Assembly: GCF_963675165.1 (NCBI RefSeq)
Contig: NC_087379.1
Location: 7,904,339-7,968,338, forward strand
Source of the DNA: Halichondria panicea
Taxonomy: Eukaryota > Porifera > Demospongiae > Suberitida > Halichondriidae
DNA: 64,000 nucleotides
Reading direction: 5' to 3'
Of this stretch, positions 34,662 through 47,390 are shown piece by piece (position 1 is the first letter of the stretch; every line of letters starts with the position of its first letter). The notes beneath the pieces are model-generated. The model was not told where the DNA came from. It ran no database searches and saw only the letters and a program-made list of their open reading frames with translations. The position numbers and the translations under genes are program-made.

Positions 34662-36355
34662 CAATTTAGTATTTGTTTCGTTTCTTTCTTTTCTGACTTT
34701 AGCAGACTGTTTTGATTTTATGGGCTCCGTTTTAATTGGTTTGTACACGTGCAGTGAACATTAGACAACTTTTGTGTGTAGTGTTAATTGTTGTTTCGTT
34801 ATTTATGTCAATTATTAGTTACCATGTTTAATTGTATATATACTCTTTTGATAACGTTTGATAACGTAATTACATGAACAAAATTAAGTTAAACATTCTA
34901 TATTGCATTATCTAGCTATAGCCATAATTAATCCATATCCAGTAGACACATGCTCACATCCACAGACAGTCAGACAGAGGGGCACTTCCCGAACCAATCC
35001 ATCATGTGACCATGCAGCACGCTCACAATGCATGACCATATCATGATCACATGATAGACAGCAGTTAGAGTTCCCTGTACGTAAAGAATGCATGCCAGGG
35101 AGACAATCATTAATTAGGGAATTAGAGATGGCTATAATTATAAGTGTCCATTATGCACACCTCTACACTAATATTGCACTGCCACCAATTATCCATAGAA
35201 TCAGCTATACCATAAAGCCTGAGGCAGAAGAAGACATAAGAACCATGAATGAGTGTGCTTCACCTCTATAAATTTGTAATTTGGAGCTGTAGAGGTGCTT
35301 ATGTTGACAGAGATACTTGTATTATAGGGCTGTGCCAAAGACATACTTCCTGGCGTGTAAATCAGCCACCATCCATATGGTTGTTAGTGAGAAGATTATG
35401 AATAATAGACACAGTGAATTGTGTCCCTCGTCAGGAGTGCACTCTTGCCCTCATGCATTTACATTATTAAGACAAGGAGTCAAAGACATTTTAAGTATTA
35501 TAGTAATTAATTAAATTCCTTAAAACGTGCTGGTCTAGACCTAACAAGTCTTGTACTATTTACATGAACACCAGTGCAGTGCAGTAGCCAGGTGTGACCT
35601 CTAGATCTAGCTATATAGAGCTTGTAGGAAATTCCTTACATTTGCAAAGCACCATACACCATAATTATCATGACTGTCTGCATGACTGTACAGATCTAAA
35701 GAAGTACAGGGTCCACTGACATTTATCATACATACCATATTGCTAGACTTCCATGACTGGAACTTTCTGGTAGCTATCATCCTCAATGCAGTAATGCTTG
35801 TTGTCTGGCATGGCCACATTGAGATATATTCAACAGAGGAGACCTCAAAACTGAGCTGTACTGTCCAAGTAGTCAGTCTATACTTGCACATCTGCAGGGA
35901 ATCAAACCAACTCATAAGTTAGTATGTATATTGTATATCTTGATACAGCAAAGAATAGATTGGAATTTGAATTTGAATTTGAATGAGAACACAAACAAAA
36001 ACACAGAATAACTTAGCATGGCAGTGCATGCTTACACAGTACAGTAAGGCATACTATTATGTGATGGATGGAGCACAAGTGAGGATAATTAGAAGTCAAA
36101 AGGGGAAGAGTTACAGAGCAGTAGTCTGAGTAGACCAGCAGCTTTCCAGATTGCAAGGATTGTAATCTATTGCAGGATGTAAAATTAACATCCGGTCATT
36201 GCGTGGGCGAAAGGGGAGGGTCTATGCGGCGCTGCAGCACTTGGATTCTTCAGTCTAACGGCTTGGAGGTTAGGAGTGAAGAAATTTGACAAGGGAGTTC
36301 ATCAAACTATCAGCTATCATCAACTATCATCAGTTATCAACAACTATCAAGCTCA
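34662..36355. other. Intergenic region, no gene seen
   Basis: AT-rich with only short chance ORFs. ATAATTAT-type runs and (GAATTT)n at about 35968-35983. The last 150 bases before the collagen-like gene contain CATCAACTATCATCAGTTATCAACAA-type short repeats that may be its 5' UTR. Confidence 0.6.
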
Positions 36356-38434
36356 ATGGCCTCTGCACCTCTGGTTACGCCGCCGGCAGCACCACCACCA
36401 AGACTGCCGAAGACCCAGCTGCACTACGGGTCAACCAACAATCCAGTGAGTTTTGCATGATAGATCTATAGATGTTCTGTTCTAGCTAGATCTCTATGCA
36501 GTAAGGATGCATGCATGTTCTAGCTATGCTCTAGCTATGCCAGCACAATCAAAAAATTATGGTTATTGTGCAGCCGATAACGAAGAAGCACATAGTGAGC
36601 GTTCTCCGGTTCGGGAAGAGGAGTTGGGCCACAGACAAGTTCTTGTGCCCACAATGCTATCTGCAGCCGAGTGGTCCGGTCACCGTAAGTCTAAATGCAG
36701 TATTACTCTATAGCTGCAGCCTAAGTCGATTTAATATGCTCCTGAAATTATCACGGCTACACAATTATTTTTTTAAGCTTGCAATTCATTTCCACCCCAC
36801 AGACTGAGTTCTGGTGGAAGGGTGAAGCTCATCTTGGTGTCGGGGACCACTCTATGCGCGAGGCTACATGCTACATCGAACATCTGCAGTTTGATCATCG
36901 TAAGTAAAATTATGCAACTTTCATTGTCGTAGTATTTAGTTCCCATGCTTTCAGATTGATTTTAATGATATTCATGGGTTTTCCCGGGGAAATTTTTCGA
37001 TTTTACTTTGCGAAATTTTATCGCATATAATATGTAGCTTGGACAGCATAATTCATTAATTAGCTCATTAAGTACTTTATAACAATAATTTTATATTGCT
37101 CCATTTCTTATTTTACAGACACCGGCGTTTCCAGTCCAACAGTGCTATTTCTTGACCACCAACTGAGAGATTTGGCCTATGCCCAGTGGCAAAGGGCTGT
37201 AAGGTTTCCCCCCATTGTTGCACGGGGGCCACCAGGGCCACCAGGTGTTGATGGTTTGGATGGGATTGATGGCGTGGATGGTGTGGATGGTAGGCCAGGG
37301 GTAGACGGTGTGAATGGTGTGGATGGTAGGCCAGGGGTAGACGGGGTGAATGGTGTGGATGGTGGGCCAGGGGTAGATGGTGTGAATGGTGTGGATGGTA
37401 GGCCAGGTGTGGACGGTGTGGATGGTAGGCCAGGGGTAGACGGTGTGAATGGTGTAGATGGACAACGTGGAGAGAGAGGAGAGAGGGGAGAGAGAGGACA
37501 AGGATTGGACACCAGAATGATAGAATCATTAATGGCACAAAATGTAAGTTGAATACATGCATGCATGCATGTGTATGTACTGAAAGTTCCTTACAATAAG
37601 GAGAAATTCCTTACAAATAAATTAATTTTATTGTGTATTACAATCATTGATTATTTTTTCACCGTGTCCTTTTCTTGCAGAGAGCGTTAACAAAAGTCGT
37701 TCATCTACTCGCGGGACTACTCCCTCAACCTCTGCCACCAAACGTTGAGGAGGCTTTGAGGCTGACGACGGCTAGTGCTATGGAGGGGGCCGAAAATCCT
37801 AGATCAACTGTCGTCACCACCCCCCCTCGTGGCCTTGTCGTCACCACCCCTCGTGGCCCTGTCGTCACCACCCCAAGTGGCCCTGTCGTCACCACCCCTC
37901 GTGGCCCTGTCGTCACCACCCCTCGTGGCCCTGTCGTCACCACCCCAAGTGGCCCTGTCGTCACCACCCCTCGTGGCCCTGTCGTCACCACCCCAAGTGG
38001 CCCTGTCGTCACCACCCCTCGTGGCCCTGTCGTCACCACCCCTCGCGGCCCTGTCGTCACCACCCCTCGCGGCCCTGTCGTCACCACCCCTCGCGGCCCT
38101 GTCGTCACCACCCCTCGCGGCCCTGTCGTCACCACCCCTCGCGGCCCTGTCGTCACCACCCCGAGTGGCTCATGGTCCAACGTTGGACCGTCTGCTAGTT
38201 CATCACGTAAACGAAAGAGATCACCCGCAACAATGAATTTACATTACGACTATAAAAAAAGGTAAGCGATTTCATGTGAAGAGTACTACAACAAATGTCT
38301 AAAAGGCCATGCATGCACTTCATATTTTGTGCATCTTATAATACTTGTGTAAATTTCATCTCTTTCTCTTTCATACTTGCAGGAAAAATTTTGATGCTGC
38401 GCATGAACTTGATGACAGGGGGAGGGGGGAATAA
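36356..38434 (+). CDS. Collagen-like Gly-X-Y protein with no visible signal peptide and a basic motif, 451 aa, unrecognised
   Basis: Six exons in continuous phase: 36356-36445, 36574-36684, 36803-36899, 37119-37543, 37681-38261 and 38383-38434 (TAA), 1356 nt in total. Residues 1-30 are Pro-rich (MASAPLVTPPAAPPPRLP) with no hydrophobic signal peptide. Residues 31-135 form an unfamiliar module with a CPQC pair, FWWKGEAHLGVGDHSM and LFLDHQLRDLAYAQWQRA. Residues about 136-230 are some 31 uninterrupted Gly-X-Y triplets, mostly GVD/GVN/GRP, ending GERGERGER. Then come a hydrophobic patch (KVVHLLAGLLPQPLPPN), about 15 octapeptides VVTTPRGP or VVTTPSGP, a basic SRKRKRSP motif and an acidic end. A nuclear or cytoplasmic location is inferred. 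Family unknown to me. Confidence 0.8.
37805..38165. repeat. 24-bp coding repeat (VVTTPxGP), about 15 units
   Basis: GGCCCTGTCGTCACCACCCC followed by TCGT, TCGC or AAGT, tandemly repeated within exon 5 of the collagen-like gene. Open in other frames on both strands; the + frame read here is the one joined in phase to its neighbours. Confidence 0.9.
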
Positions 38435-38979
38435 TTGTATAGTGAGTTGCTTGAGGGCAGGCGGGGGCCATATATGGGTGTTTCAATAATTCATACTTAT
38501 ATAGGAGGGACCTTTTCTTTTAAATATACAAACTAGATTTTCGATGTTGTTTGGCTGGCATATGGATTGTTCTGTATCTTGGGAATTCTTGCCTATAATT
38601 TGTAGTTACGTTGTTATGCGGTGTAAAGGTTCTTCTTGTGTATAATATAGTGTTAGTGGGATGGTGCTTGGATTATGGATTGGCTTACTTCTTTGGTGAC
38701 TCTAGTTACTGCTGTATGTTATGTGTAACGGCTTCTTCTTGACTATAATTATGGAGTATTTCATTTGGCTTTCTCTCGCTGATTACGTATGTCGTAAAAA
38801 AAAAATAAAAAAAAATTGGCAGACCATGTGCTACCCTTTTTAGTTTGAATTATTAATGCTTGTGCACATTCTACAACATTGTGTGCATCAATTACTGTCA
38901 TGCATGGAGTCATCTGCAGTCTATCATTTGCTGATATTCATATCTCTCTCTACAAAACCTTTTGTAACCAACCTTTGTA

Positions 38980-39420
38980 GCCTCTACAAGTCTGAGCATA
39001 TCATAATTACTCTCATAACCGAACAATTGTCTTCCTATAAAAACATAATTACATCTTGTATCAATTTTTTCTCTCATAACCGAACAATTGTCTTCCGAAC
39101 ATAATATTACTTCTCTTTCTCTCATAACCGAACAATTGTCTTCCCATATAACATAATTATTTCTTATTTCTCTCTCTCTCAACTCCGAACAATTCTCTTC
39201 CGAACATAATATTACTTCTAATTCTCTCATAACCGAACAATTGTCTTCCCATATAACATAATTACATCTTGTATCAATTCTTTCTCTCATAACCGAACAA
39301 TTGTCTTCCCATATAACATAATTATTTCTTATTTCTCTCTCTCTCAACTCCGAACCATTCTCTTCCGAACATAATATTACTTCTTTTTCTCTATAAATTA
39401 CGAACAATTCTCTTCCTATA
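38980..39420. repeat. Tandem repeat of CTCATAACCGAACAATTGTC units
   Basis: Alternating blocks of CTCATAACCGAACAATTGTC + TTCC and AACTCCGAACAATTCTCTTCC, spaced by ACATAATTA and CATCTTGTATCAA or TTTCTTATTTCTC. About eight copies with higher-order alternation. No coding function seen. Confidence 0.85.
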
Positions 39421-39985
39421 ATTCTTGTGCTAAGATGCCATGTCATGTCATACTCCATCTTCCATCCATGTATGTATGTATGTCAATTCTCGATTGTTTT
39501 TGTGCATCCTATCTATTTACAACTGCACATCTTTCGGTGACGACCAGCTGGGACTAATGGAACATCTCGAAGACCCTGGATCAATATGCAGTGCAGTGCA
39601 ATGAACTCTCAAACAACTCTAATATAAGCACTTCTATCTGAACACTATAATTATTATACGCAGCACTGCGTGGGACGTGTCTACTGTGGTAACCCCCTGA
39701 TGATGATGATGAAGCAGAAGACTCCTGGTTATATACCGTATACTGAAGAACTCTTCAATCTATGACTATACTACCTGGCGTACTCTCCATCATTGTCGAT
39801 CGTGGGCAAGATACATCCAATGGCAGCCCCTCAACTCGAATTCATGGCCACCAATATTTCTCAACACTACTGTTTGATGCTGGAAAAACTTTTAACACCC
39901 GTCACTTCCCCTGATGATCGAAACAAAGGACTCTAAAAATCATGGATGATCAAGTATGGTAACACAACACTCATATTATCATGCA
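39421..39985. other. Non-coding spacer
   Basis: Between two minisatellites. No gene or element recognised. Confidence 0.5.
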
Positions 39986-39989
39986 TGCA

Positions 39990-40585
39990 AGCACACTGAC
40001 TCTCTGCTCTCTACTCTCATAATTATAACTGTGTCATGGAAGCACACTGACTCTCTACTCTCATAATTATAACTGTATCATGGAAGCACACTGGCTCTCT
40101 ACTCTCATAATTATAACTGTATCATGGAAGCACACTGACTCTCTGCTCTCTACTCTCATAATTATAACTGTATCATGGAAGCACACTGACTCTCTACTCT
40201 CATAATTATAACTGTATCATGGAAGCACACTGGCTCTCTACTCTCATAATTATAACTGTATCATGGAAGCACACTGGCTCTCTACTCTCATAATTATAAC
40301 TGTATCATGGAAGCACACTGGCTCTCTACTCTCATAATTATAACTGTATATCATGCAAGCACACTGGCTCTCTACTCTCATAATTATAACTGTATCATGG
40401 AAGCACACTGACTCTCTACTCATATTCTCATAATTATAACTGTATCATGGAAGTCTCTACTCTCATAATTATAACTGTATCATGGAAGCACACCGACTCT
40501 CTACTCTCATAATTATAACTGTATCATGGAAGCACACCGACTCTCTACTCTCATAATATAACTCTATATATCATATCATGCACAC
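39990..40585. repeat. 45-bp minisatellite (TCTCTACTCTCATAATTATA unit)
   Basis: About a dozen units of CTCTCTACTCTCATAATTAT, AACTGTATCATGGAAGCACA and CTGA or CTGG, some with an extra CTCTGCT. Low divergence suggests recent expansion. Confidence 0.9.
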
Positions 40586-41589
40586 TGACTATATCTATCT
40601 ATGGGGTCACTACTCATAATTTAAATTTATAATTTGTAGTAATGTGGTCTGCCATTAATAAAATAAACGATTTGCTAATAATTATGCCTTGCTACGTTGT
40701 GTTGTGTCTCTGTGGAGCTTGATGTTCTAGGAATTGTACTTGTGTCGATGATGTGTCTCTGTGGCTTACTGTTCTGGTGACTGTACTGTTGTGTCGATGG
40801 ACGTTGTCTCTGTGGAGCTTGATGTTCTAGGAACTGTACTCTTGTGTCGATGATGTGTCTCTGTGGCTTGCTGTTCTGGTGACTGCATGTACTTGTGTCG
40901 GTGGATGTTGTCTGTGTTGATTGTCGGGCTCGTTGTTCTGATAGTGGGCTGTACTTGTGTCGGTTGATGTTGTTGGCTTAAGCTTGTTCTGCTCGGGACT
41001 GTGTCTACTGTAGAGCTTTGGTTGTTTGGTACGTTACACTGACTTGTGTATCTCTTAAAGCTTTTTGATGTATCTCTTTTTTAACTCTTTTTTTCATACG
41101 GTCCTAAAAGCCTAGGTAAAAAAGCACTGATTGAGAAAAAATATCCCAACCTTTTTGTAGGATTTATGCCTGCCCCTTGACCTGCCTGCCCTCTAAAACT
41201 GCAAACTGGATGGGGGAGAATAATTATAATGCATGCATTGTATTAATTACTGGAAGCATTTATCTAGTATAGATAGCTAGTTAACTGTTAATTTCCGAGG
41301 CATTGCAACCGCGTTGAGCAGCTAAAATACATGATTGCTCTATGTTTGGCTCTACGCCTCGAGGTGTAATCTGTTGCAAGATGCATGGCGGGCGCTGCAA
41401 GTTTGCTGCTCAGAGGAACTATATCCTGTCTCTGTCAACGTCTCCGTCGACATCTCTCTCACAAGTCCCTCTCATCAAGTCTCTCACTCTCATCAAGTCT
41501 CTCTCATCAATGAATTGGTGTCTAAATTAATTGTGCATGGGTATGTTTTCCTAATTGGTCTGTAAGGGGGTTGTGCATTCCTCTGTAAG
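40586..41589. other. Non-coding spacer with imperfect repeats
   Basis: A loose repeat at about 40700-40960 (GTGTCGATG.TGTGTCTCTGTGG..TTG.TGTTCT.GG.A.TGTACT). No gene recognised. Confidence 0.5.
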
Positions 41590-42530
41590 GGGTTTAGTTC
41601 TCTAAGTAGGTTGTATATATATATGCCTCTCTCTAAGGGGGCTTGGTTGTACTGATGCCTCTCTCTAAGGGGGTTGTACTGATGCCTCTCTATAAGGGGA
41701 CTTGGTTGTACTGATGCCTCTCTCTAAGGGGGCTTGGTTGTACTGATGCCTCTCTCTAAGGGGGCTTGGTTGTACTGATGCCTCTCTATAAGGGGACTTG
41801 GTTGTACTGATGCCTCTCTATAAGGGGGCTTGGTTGTACTGATGCCTCTCTCTAAGGGGGCTTGGTTGTACTGATGCCTCTCTATAAGGGGACTTGGTTG
41901 TACTGATGCCTCTCTCTAAGGGGGTTGTACTGATGCCTCTCTCTAAGGGGGCTTGGTTGTACTGATGCCTCTCTCTAAGGGGACTTGGTTGTACTGATGC
42001 CTCTCTCTAAGGGGGTTGTACTGATGCCTCTCTCTAAGGGGGCTTGGTTGTACTGATGCCTCTCTCTAAGGGGGTTGTACTGATGCCTCTCTATAAGGGG
42101 ACTTGGTTGTACTGATGCCTCTCTATAAGGGGACTAGGTTGTACTGATGCCTCTCTCTAAGGAGGTTTGTTTGGTTGTGCATTCCTCTGTAAGGGAGTTT
42201 AGTTGTGTATGCCTCTCTCTAAGGGGGTTGTACTGATGCCTCTCTCTAAGGGGGCTTGGTTGTACTGATGCCTCTCTCTAAGGGGGCTTGGTTGTACTGA
42301 TGCCTCTCTAAGGGGACTAGGTTATACTGATGCCTCTCTCTAAGGGGGCTTGGTTGTACTGATGCCTCTCTAAGGGGACTAGGTTGTACTGATGCCTCTC
42401 TCTAAGGGGGCTTGGTTGTACTGATGCCTCTCTCTAAGGAGGTTTGTTTGGTTGTGCATTCCTCTGTAAGGGAGTTTAGTTGTGTATGCCTCTCTCTATA
42501 TAAGGTGGTTGTGATTCCTCTGCAAGGGGG
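41590..42530. repeat. 32-33 bp minisatellite (GATGCCTCTCTCTAAGGGGG unit)
   Basis: About 25 units of GATGCCTCTCTCTAAGGGGG + CTTGGTTGTACT, some shortened to 23 bp (lacking CTTGG), with TATAAGGGGACTT variants. The array degrades toward 42530. Confidence 0.9.
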
Positions 42531-44700
42531 TTTGCCTCTAAGGTGGTTTGGCTGTGTAATGCCTCTGTGCATGGTTGTACCTCTGTATGGGGGTTTGGTT
42601 TGGGTTTGTTGTCTCCATTGGTGGTTGGAACGGTCATGGAATAGCACTGGTGGGCTGGGTGCTTCGGACTGCAGGTAGCTTGTAGCCCCTCGTGTAGAGT
42701 GGTCTATTCGACTGCAGATAGCATTGTCTGGCCAGCTCAACTCCTTCGCCTGTAACCGTCGAGACCTCCTACCGCTCTTCACGACCCTGCAGCTGAGGTA
42801 CCATCATACTATCTATATCTGCATGCCCCCCTCCAAAGCCATTGCATTGCCTCGCCTGTGTTAATTAGGTTAGGCCAATTTGTTTGTGTTTCTACACTTG
42901 TAGCTTGATTTGTTAGGTATAGATAGATAGCTTTTTTTTTCTTTTCACATAATCTTGCACCAGCCAGATTATCAGATCCATGAGCATTAGTATAGATCTA
43001 ATACCCTCAAAGTGAGGGTAATGATTCATACTGTACTATACTCTTTTTGTGTAATCACTGTGTTTGTTTTTTTTTTGTTCGTTATCAGACCAAATTCTCC
43101 AATTTAGGCCAATTAGTAGTTGTAGTTCTGCACAGCCACTGTGTGGTTGTGCAGTTTAATTTTTCTTTGTGTACTTACATTTATATAAATATCCCTACAT
43201 ACTCGTTATAGAAGTTATAAGAATCAGGCTTTATCACAATTAAATGCATGCAAGATTATTAGAACCACCTTAATATAACCAAAAAAAAAAAAACCGGGTA
43301 ACACCACCAAAAAAACCTTTTTTTGTTTTAGAGTAAGAGCTTTCATTCGTGCGTACTTTACTTACTTTGTGTTCAATCTTGTTTGTGCTTTTTTAGGATA
43401 GTTTAGTTTTTTTGTTTCTGTTCTATGTTTGTCTTGTTGGCGAGGCTTGTATGCAATTGGTGGCGGGTGGTGGTGGCCTCTGCAATGATCACGCACACAT
43501 CACATGACTAGTCACCACACAGGGGATACTAATCCCGGGGTCAATGCTAGGCTCTACACTCACTCTTACCAATGGCTGCAAAGCCAACTGAACTCAGGCA
43601 ATCCAGCTCAGAGCGAGCTCTTGTACTAACCAATGGCTGCAAAGCCAACTGTCCTGCTCAGAGCGAGCTTATCTAACCAATGGCAGGAGCACAAATGAAG
43701 TGCCTATTGCCCAATTCAAAGCCTCTTACTGAATGTTGGCTAATAGATCAGACTACTCCCAACAAAGGAGATTCATGTCACTTAACCAATGACAATGACA
43801 CAATATGCCTGAAAGCCTTAATCAAGAGTTGCTGCATTGACCCCAGTGGTGTACTTATCATGCAATATATGATGTGTCATGCAATGTGTATCACCATTAT
43901 GATGCAACATGTGAGTATATTGTAGTCAGTAACTGCCTGCATGATTGAGTTACCTATATCATCACTGATCATCGTAACGGTGACTCAGATTTGAACCCTC
44001 CTAACCAGCACTCCCAGTGTTGCTCAGAGCGAGCTTAGGCTATTAACAGCACAAATCAAGTGCCTGTTATAATTTTAACTGACTAAGTGTGTTGCCACTT
44101 TAAGCTCTATGGAACTATGCTCTCTATAATCATATAGATCTAGCAGCATTGCAGCAGTGGGTCAAAGCACCAACTGTCGGCTGTGGTTGCTACCATGGCA
44201 ACACTCTGTGTCATACATATAATTATAATTGTATTTATCCACTCTCTGTATATCTTTTACAAGAACAGATGATCACATGAGCAACAGAGCTGCTTAGTTG
44301 GGAAAACACTGCATACTGCCAGTGACAGGAAGAAGAGCAGGGCACCTGTCTTGGCCTGTGTCAAGATCAATATGCCCCAGGGCACTGTACTGTGTCTTGT
44401 CTGTTGCTTGCTTGTATGCAGCCCATGCAGGCTAACCAGTGTCATGTACATGGTTGTGTGCATGTGCAATACTTTTTTCACAGGTTGCCATGCTAACAAA
44501 TAGTTAGCCTGATATGTATTTATTTGTTTTCAGCTCATATGCCTCTGAAGTTTCAGTTCGTGAGCCTGTCTCTCCAGTATACGTAGTGATGGTGGCCGCT
44601 GTGACCCGTCAATTGCAAACCAGTTCATCCATTATCAAGTTCCAATCGTGTACTTTGTATTATCGTGTTTTTTTACCCTTACCTGTGAATGGTCATGTGT
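42531..44700. other. Intergenic region, no gene supported
   Basis: At about 43566-43690 there are two or three copies of ACCAATGGCTGCAAAGCCAACTG with TCAGAGCGAGCT, again near 44025. From 44534 a TTTTCAG acceptor is followed by an open stretch (YASEVSVREPVSPVYVVMVA) that could be an exon upstream of the splice-cassette array. Nothing else recognised. Confidence 0.45.
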
Positions 44701-44717
44701 GTACTTCTAGTACAAGC

Positions 44718-47335
44718 CCCTCAAGAACCAACAGTAAGCTCCATTGTGTACTTTGTAACCTCTTGATTTCAGACCTGTGTGTGTGCGTACCTCAAGAACC
44801 ATCAGTAAGCTCCATTGTGTACTGTGTAACCTCTTGATTTCAGACCTGTGTGCGTGCGTACCTCAAGACCAACCAACAGTAAGCTCCATTGTGTACTTTG
44901 TAACCTCTTGATTTCAGCCCTGTGTGTGTGCGTACCTCAGAACCAACAGTAAGCTCCTTTGTGTACTTTGTAACCTCTTGATTTCAGACCTGTGTGTGTG
45001 CGTACCTCAAGAACCAACAGTAAGCTCCATTGTGTACTTTGTAACCTCTTGATTTCAGACCAGTGTGTGTGCGTACCTCAGAACCAACAGTAAGCTCCAT
45101 TGTGTACTTTGTAACCTCTTGATTTCAGACCAGTGTGTGTGCGTACCTCAGAACCAACAGTAAGCTCCATTGTGTACTTTGTAACCTCTTGATTTCAGCC
45201 CTGTGTGTGTGCGTACCTCAAGAACCAACAGTAAGCTCCATTGTGTACTTTGTAACCTCTTGATTTCAGCCCTGTGTGTGTGCGTACCTCAAGAACCAAC
45301 AGTAAGCTCCATTGTGTACTTTGTAACCTCTTGATTTCAGACCTGTGTGTGTGCGTACCTCAGAACCAACAGTAAGCTCCTTTGTGTACTTTGTAATCTC
45401 TTGATTTCAGCCCTGTGTGTGTGCGTACCTCAAGAACCAACAGTAAGCTCCATTGTGTACTTTGTAACCTCTTGATTTCAGCCCTGTGTGTGTGCGCGTA
45501 CCTCAAGAACCAACAGTAAGCTCCATTGTGTACTTTGTAACCTCTTGATTTCAGCCCTGTGTGTGTGCGTACCTCAAGAACCAACAGTAAGCTCCATTGT
45601 GTACTTTGTAACCTCTTGATTTCAGCCCTGTGTGTGTGCGCGTACCTCAAGAACCAACAGTAAGCTCCATTGTGTACTTTGTAACCTCTTGATTTCAGCC
45701 CTGTGTGTGTGCGTACCTCAAGAACCAACAGTAAGCTCCATTGTGTACTTTGTAACCTCTTGATTTCAGCCCTGTGTGTGTGCGTACCTCAAGAACCAAC
45801 AGTAAGCTCCATTGTGTACTTTGTAACCTCTTGATTTCAGCCCTGTGTGTGTGCGTACCTCAAGAACCAACAGTAAGCTCCATTGTGTACTTTGTAACCT
45901 CTTGATTTCAGCCCTGTGTGTGTGCGTACCTCAAGAACCAACAGTAAGCTCCATTGTGTACTTTGTAACCTCTTGATTTCAGCCCTGTGTGTGTGCGTAC
46001 CTCAAGAACCAACAGTAAGCTCCATTGTGTACTGTGTAACCTCTTGATTTCAGACCAGTGTGTGTGCGTACCTCAAGAACCAACAGTAAGCTCCATTAAT
46101 AGTTTTACATGTGCTGTGGAATACTCTGTCTCTTTTATTTCAGACCAGTGTGTGTGCGTACCTCAAGAACCAACAGTAAGCTCCATTAATAGTTCTGCAT
46201 GTGCTGTGGAATATTCTGTCTCTTTGATTTCAGACCTGTGTGTGTGCCGTACCTCAAGAACCAATAGTAAGCTACATTAATAGTTCTACATGTGCTGTTC
46301 TGTCTCTTTTATTTCAGACCAGTGTGTGTGCGTACCTCAAGAACCAACAGTAAGCTCCATTAATAGTTCTACATGTGCTGTGGAATACTCTGTCTCTTTT
46401 ATTTCAGACCAGTGTGTGTGCGTACCTCAAGAACCAATAGTAAGCTACATTAATAGTTCTACATGTGCTGTGGAATGCTCTGTCTCTTTTATTTCAGACC
46501 AGTGTGTGTGCATACCTCAAGAACCAACAGTAAGCTCCATTAATAGTTCTGCATGTGCTGTGGAATATTCTGTCTCTTTGATTTCAGACCAGTGTGTGTG
46601 CGTACCTCAAGAACCAACAGTAAGCTCCATTAATAGTTTTACATGTGCTGTGGAATACTCTGTCTCTTTTATTTCAGACCAGTGTGTGTGCGTACCTCAA
46701 GAACCAACAGTAAGCTCCATTAATAGTTCTGCATGTGCTGTGGAATATTCTGTCTCTTTGATTTCAGACCTGTGTGTGTGCCGTACCTCAAGAACCAATA
46801 GTAAGCTACATTAATAGTTCTACATGTGCTGTTCTGTCTCTTTTATTTCAGACCAGTGTGTGTGCGTACCTCAAGAACCAACAGTAAGCTCCATTAATAG
46901 TTCTACATGTGCTGTGGAATACTCTGTCTCTTTTATTTCAGACCAGTGTGTGTGCGTACCTCAAGAACCAATAGTAAGCTACATTAATAGTTCTACATGT
47001 GCTGTGGAATGCTCTGTCTCTTTTATTTCAGACCAGTGTGTGTGCATACCTCAAGAACCAACAGTAAGCTCCATTAATAGTTCTGCATGTGCTGTGGAAT
47101 ATTCTGTCTCTTTGATTTCAGACCAGTGTGTGTGCGTACCTCAAGAACCAACAGTAAGCTCCATTAATAGTTCTGCATGTGCTGTGGAATACTCTGTCTC
47201 TTTTATTTCAGACCAGTGTGTGTGCATACCTCAAGAACCAACAGTAAGCTCCATTAATAGTTCTACATGTGCTGTGGAATATTCTGTCTCTTTTTGATTT
47301 CAGACCAGTGTGTGTGTCTAGTACAAGCCCTCCTA
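44718..47335 (+). repeat. Tandem array of exon-like cassettes (71-bp then 90-bp units)
   Basis: Each unit holds TTTCAG, then a near-constant 32-nt block (ACCAGTGTGTGTGCGTACCT CAAGAACCAACA), then GTAAGCT. From about 44.72 to 46.05 kb (about 19 units) blocks are separated by a 39-nt spacer (GTAAGCTCCATTGTGTACTT...CTTGATTTCAG). From 46.05 to 47.33 kb (about 14 units) they are separated by an unrelated 58-nt spacer (GTAAGCTCCATTAATAGTTC...TTTTATTTCAG). A 534-bp higher-order duplication is visible (46290-46814 against 46824-47297). See findings for the micro-exon interpretation. Confidence 0.85.
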
Positions 47336-47390
47336 GAAACAGTGAGTTCCCTCGGTGATAGCAAGCTAGGGTGTGTAATCCGCTCGCCTT

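Noticed and set aside
37725..38180. Minus-strand 151-codon ORF (GVVTTGPR repeats)
   Set aside because: It is the shadow of the 24-bp coding repeat; the + frame joins in phase to flanking exons and ends properly.
38910..39458. 182-codon minus-strand ORF with NCSVMRE repeats
   Set aside because: It is made entirely of the AACCGAACAATTGTC tandem repeat, with no splice or family support.
39990..40585. Regular 45-bp repeats resembling a CRISPR array
   Set aside because: Repeats and spacers are not distinguishable (the whole unit repeats), there are no cas genes, and the DNA is animal; it is a minisatellite.
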